DNA of 64,000 nt from contig NZ_CP084319.1 in the NCBI RefSeq assembly GCF_017352155.2, positions 186,001 through 250,000 on the forward strand, given 5' to 3'. The notes below the pieces were generated by a model. The model was not told the DNA's origin, made no database searches, and worked only from the letters and a program-made list of their open reading frames with translations. This DNA is from Haloterrigena alkaliphila (GTDB lineage Archaea > Halobacteriota > Halobacteria > Halobacteriales > Natrialbaceae). Both the position numbers and the translations under genes were made by a program. Of the stretch, positions 62,536 through 64,000 are shown one piece after another; position 1 is the first letter of the stretch; every line of letters starts with the position of its first letter.

Positions 62536-63012
62536 GGCCGACAGTCCGACAGCGAGACGGATATGTATTCGGACGATTTTCCGGGTCAGCGATTGGTCTC
62601 GAGACACCCTCGAGCGTTCGTCCTCGCGACCGACACGCCGGAACTCGACGCGACGAAACGGGACCGGTCGCGGTAGTCCGGCGAACCTCGCTTTCGGAAC
62701 GGGCATTATTCGACAACGAGGGTGAAAGTCACGATCAGTACAGGCGGAGAAGTGTGCGCTCACCGCGAGCGAACGGAGTGAGCGAGCGGGCCGACGACCG
62801 ACCCGTAGGGGAGGGAGGAGTGCTTTTCATCGAAGTTTTGCCGAGGGCGCGCCTCCGGCGCGCCCGCAGCGCAAAAGTTCGGTTCGCATCTATAGGTGTC
62901 GAATCGCCTGACTCAGTTCCGTGCCACTATCCACTAGTAGCTATTCTCCGATCTCACTTTGGATTCTAAACCGAAACCGGAGATCTATCCCGAGTCAAAA
63001 CGTACGCCACCC
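62536..63012. other. Intergenic region with a strong hairpin
   Basis: At 62845-62865 lies a 9-bp perfect stem GGGCGCGCC/GGCGCGCCC with loop TCC, in DNA otherwise rich in GAGCGAGCG-type low-complexity sequence at 62760-62800. It could be a terminator or a haloarchaeal intergenic palindromic repeat. No gene seen. Confidence 0.55.
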
Positions 63013-63603
63013 ATGCGAGACCTCGACGAGACCGATATGGAGATCTTGCGACTGCTGGGTGAGGACGCCAGACGACCGTTCAGCGACATCGCCGAGCAGG
63101 TCGGTCTCTCCGGGCCGGCCGTCTCGGACCGCGTCGAGCGATTGCAGGAGGCGGGCGTCATCGATCGCTTTACCGTCGACGTGGATCGCTCGCAACTCCG
63201 GGCCGGCGTTCCGGTGTTCGTTCAGGTATGGGGAGTGATCGACGCCGTCGACGATCTCAGTGACCGGATCGGCGACGCCGAGGCGGTCGAACACGTGTTC
63301 GTGACCGCGGACGGCGAGATCTGGTTTTCCGCCCGCGCACGGGTCCGGAACGTTCGTCGGTGGCTCGACGGACTGTTCGCGGGCGTCGACGGGGTCGACT
63401 ACTCGGTGACGTTGATCGACGACGTCGAGTGGCGACCCTCGCTCGACGGAACCGAGTTCGCGCTCATCTGCGCCGAATGCGGCAACACCGTCGATACCGA
63501 GGGAGAGTCGACGAACATCGACGCCCAGCTGTATCACTTCTGCTGTCCGTCGTGTCGGACCCGATTCGAGGACCGCTACGACCGCCTCGAGGAGGGCACA
63601 TAG
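63013..63603 (+). CDS. Lrp/AsnC-family regulator with C-terminal TRASH metal-sensing domain
   Basis: A 196-aa protein. The N-terminal Lrp-type HTH has LRLLGEDARRPFSDIAEQVG then LSGPAVSDRVERLQEAGVID. The RAM-like middle part has VFVQVWGVIDAVDDLSDRIG. A C-terminal TRASH domain has CAEC and CCPSC (ICAECGNTVDTEG; YHFCCPSCRTRFEDRY). Such Lrp-TRASH proteins are archaeal metal-responsive (copper-type) regulators. Start MRDLDETDMEILRLL is taken at 63013. It is upstream of, and on the same strand as, the membrane protein at 63685. Confidence 0.92.
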   Translation: MRDLDETDMEILRLLGEDARRPFSDIAEQVGLSGPAVSDRVERLQEAGVIDRFTVDVDRSQLRAGVPVFVQVWGVIDAVDDLSDRIGDAEAVEHVFVTADGEIWFSARARVRNVRRWLDGLFAGVDGVDYSVTLIDDVEWRPSLDGTEFALICAECGNTVDTEGESTNIDAQLYHFCCPSCRTRFEDRYDRLEEGT

Positions 63604-63684
63604 TTCGTCGGCCGGAATACCGGCACCCCCGCGGGCGGCGTTCGGATCGGTTTCTTTTTGCGGTTCTGTGTCTCACACGCAATC

Positions 63685-64000
63685 GTGCGATCGACAGAGC
63701 CGAAATCCGCGGCGAAATCGACGATCGATAGCGACGATCTCGAGTGGTTCGTGGCGGCGAGCACGCAGTTGAACCTGCTGTTCGCGATTCAGGTGATCGC
63801 CGGACTCGCGTTCGCGTACGCTACCGGTGAGGCGGGACAACGGATTACTCACTTTCTCATCCCGTTTATCTGGAGTACCGCCTCCGTCTGGGTCGTCTGG
63901 CACACCCGGCCCGATTCGCCGCGGCCTCGCGTCCGGATTCTCGCTGCTGCCGTCGCTGTGGCGTATCTGCTGGCGCTGTTCTATCTCTCGGGCTTACTCC
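63685..64000 (+). CDS. Membrane protein, cut by window edge
   Basis: About 105 codons visible from a GTG (63685), starting VRSTEPKSAAKSTIDSDDLE. Three hydrophobic helices follow (LNLLFAIQVIAGLAFAYATG; THFLIPFIWSTASVWVVWHT; ILAAAVAVAYLLALFYLSGL). It resembles small haloarchaeal integral membrane proteins near electron-transport genes, without a name I can assign. No stop is reached within the window. Confidence 0.7.
   Translation, partial: MRSTEPKSAAKSTIDSDDLEWFVAASTQLNLLFAIQVIAGLAFAYATGEAGQRITHFLIPFIWSTASVWVVWHTRPDSPRPRVRILAAAVAVAYLLALFYLSGLL

Noticed and set aside
62760-62800. GAGCGAGCG-type low-complexity stretch as a CRISPR-like or regulatory repeat
   Set aside because: Such short GC-rich runs are common in haloarchaeal intergenic DNA; no regular unit or spacing.
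1-64000. CRISPR array, tRNA or rRNA genes, replication origin
   Set aside because: Looked for regularly spaced repeats, cloverleaf-like genes with CCA-type ends, and Orc1/Cdc6 genes with flanking repeats; none recognised by eye.

Overview
The window is haloarchaeal DNA. The encoded proteins are strongly acidic, the coding DNA is GC-rich, and it carries archaeal TBP and TFB plus families typical of Halobacteria (DUF7342-type winged helices, DUF2080 and IS200/IS605-type TnpB elements, haloarchaeal histidine kinases, YeeE/YedE sulfur transporters). A Natrialbaceae-like host (Natrinema/Haloterrigena relatives) is my inference. It could be chromosomal or a megaplasmid: core-like metabolic blocks are separated by IS-rich, decayed accessory DNA. 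I saw no tRNA, rRNA or CRISPR array.

Layout. 1-666 is the end of an IS1595 (ISH4-like) element; a near-identical copy in opposite orientation lies at 32553-33553. 887-6435 is a two-gene helicase/nuclease pair resembling AddA/AddB, whose second gene carries an in-frame stop. It is followed by a GmrSD-type restriction protein (6844-8628), so this looks like a decaying defence cluster. 8.6-24.5 kb is a gene-poor patchwork of single genes (CurA-like reductase, EamA transporter, pentapeptide-repeat channel-like protein, cold-shock protein, regulators, acyl-CoA dehydrogenase, tiny zinc proteins) and degraded copies. 24.5-27.2 kb holds an amino-acid permease and an R2lox-type ferritin-like oxidase. 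27.3-36 kb has a tnpB element, a multi-domain histidine kinase, a decayed second copy of the helicase 3' end, the second IS1595, TBP, a response regulator and an IS6 transposase.

35.6-41.4 kb is a redox/sulfur block: thioredoxin reductase and thioredoxin (overlapping genes), a methyltransferase, DUF302, a rhodanese-metallo-beta-lactamase persulfide dioxygenase-like protein and two YeeE/YedE half-transporters. Together these suggest import of thiosulfate-type sulfur and oxidation of sulfane sulfur.

41.6-56.6 kb is an accessory island: an IS200/IS605 element splitting a zinc-ribbon gene, a SWIM protein, two HTH/small-partner operons that look like toxin-antitoxin modules, another tnpB element abutting a TFB gene, a Rad50-like ATPase that truncates a metallo-beta-lactamase gene, and a run of minus-strand plasmid-type genes. 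Four of these transcription units start just after a similar T-rich plus hairpin leader. 56.6-64 kb returns to core-like DNA (DUF2270, class V aminotransferase, methyltransferase, M20 peptidase, an internally deleted disulfide reductase, an Lrp/TRASH regulator).

The best candidates for something new are the repeated hairpin leader (49.9-56.3 kb), the two HTH/partner modules, and the clear IS200/IS605 history (precise in-frame insertion and a 48-bp solo scar).
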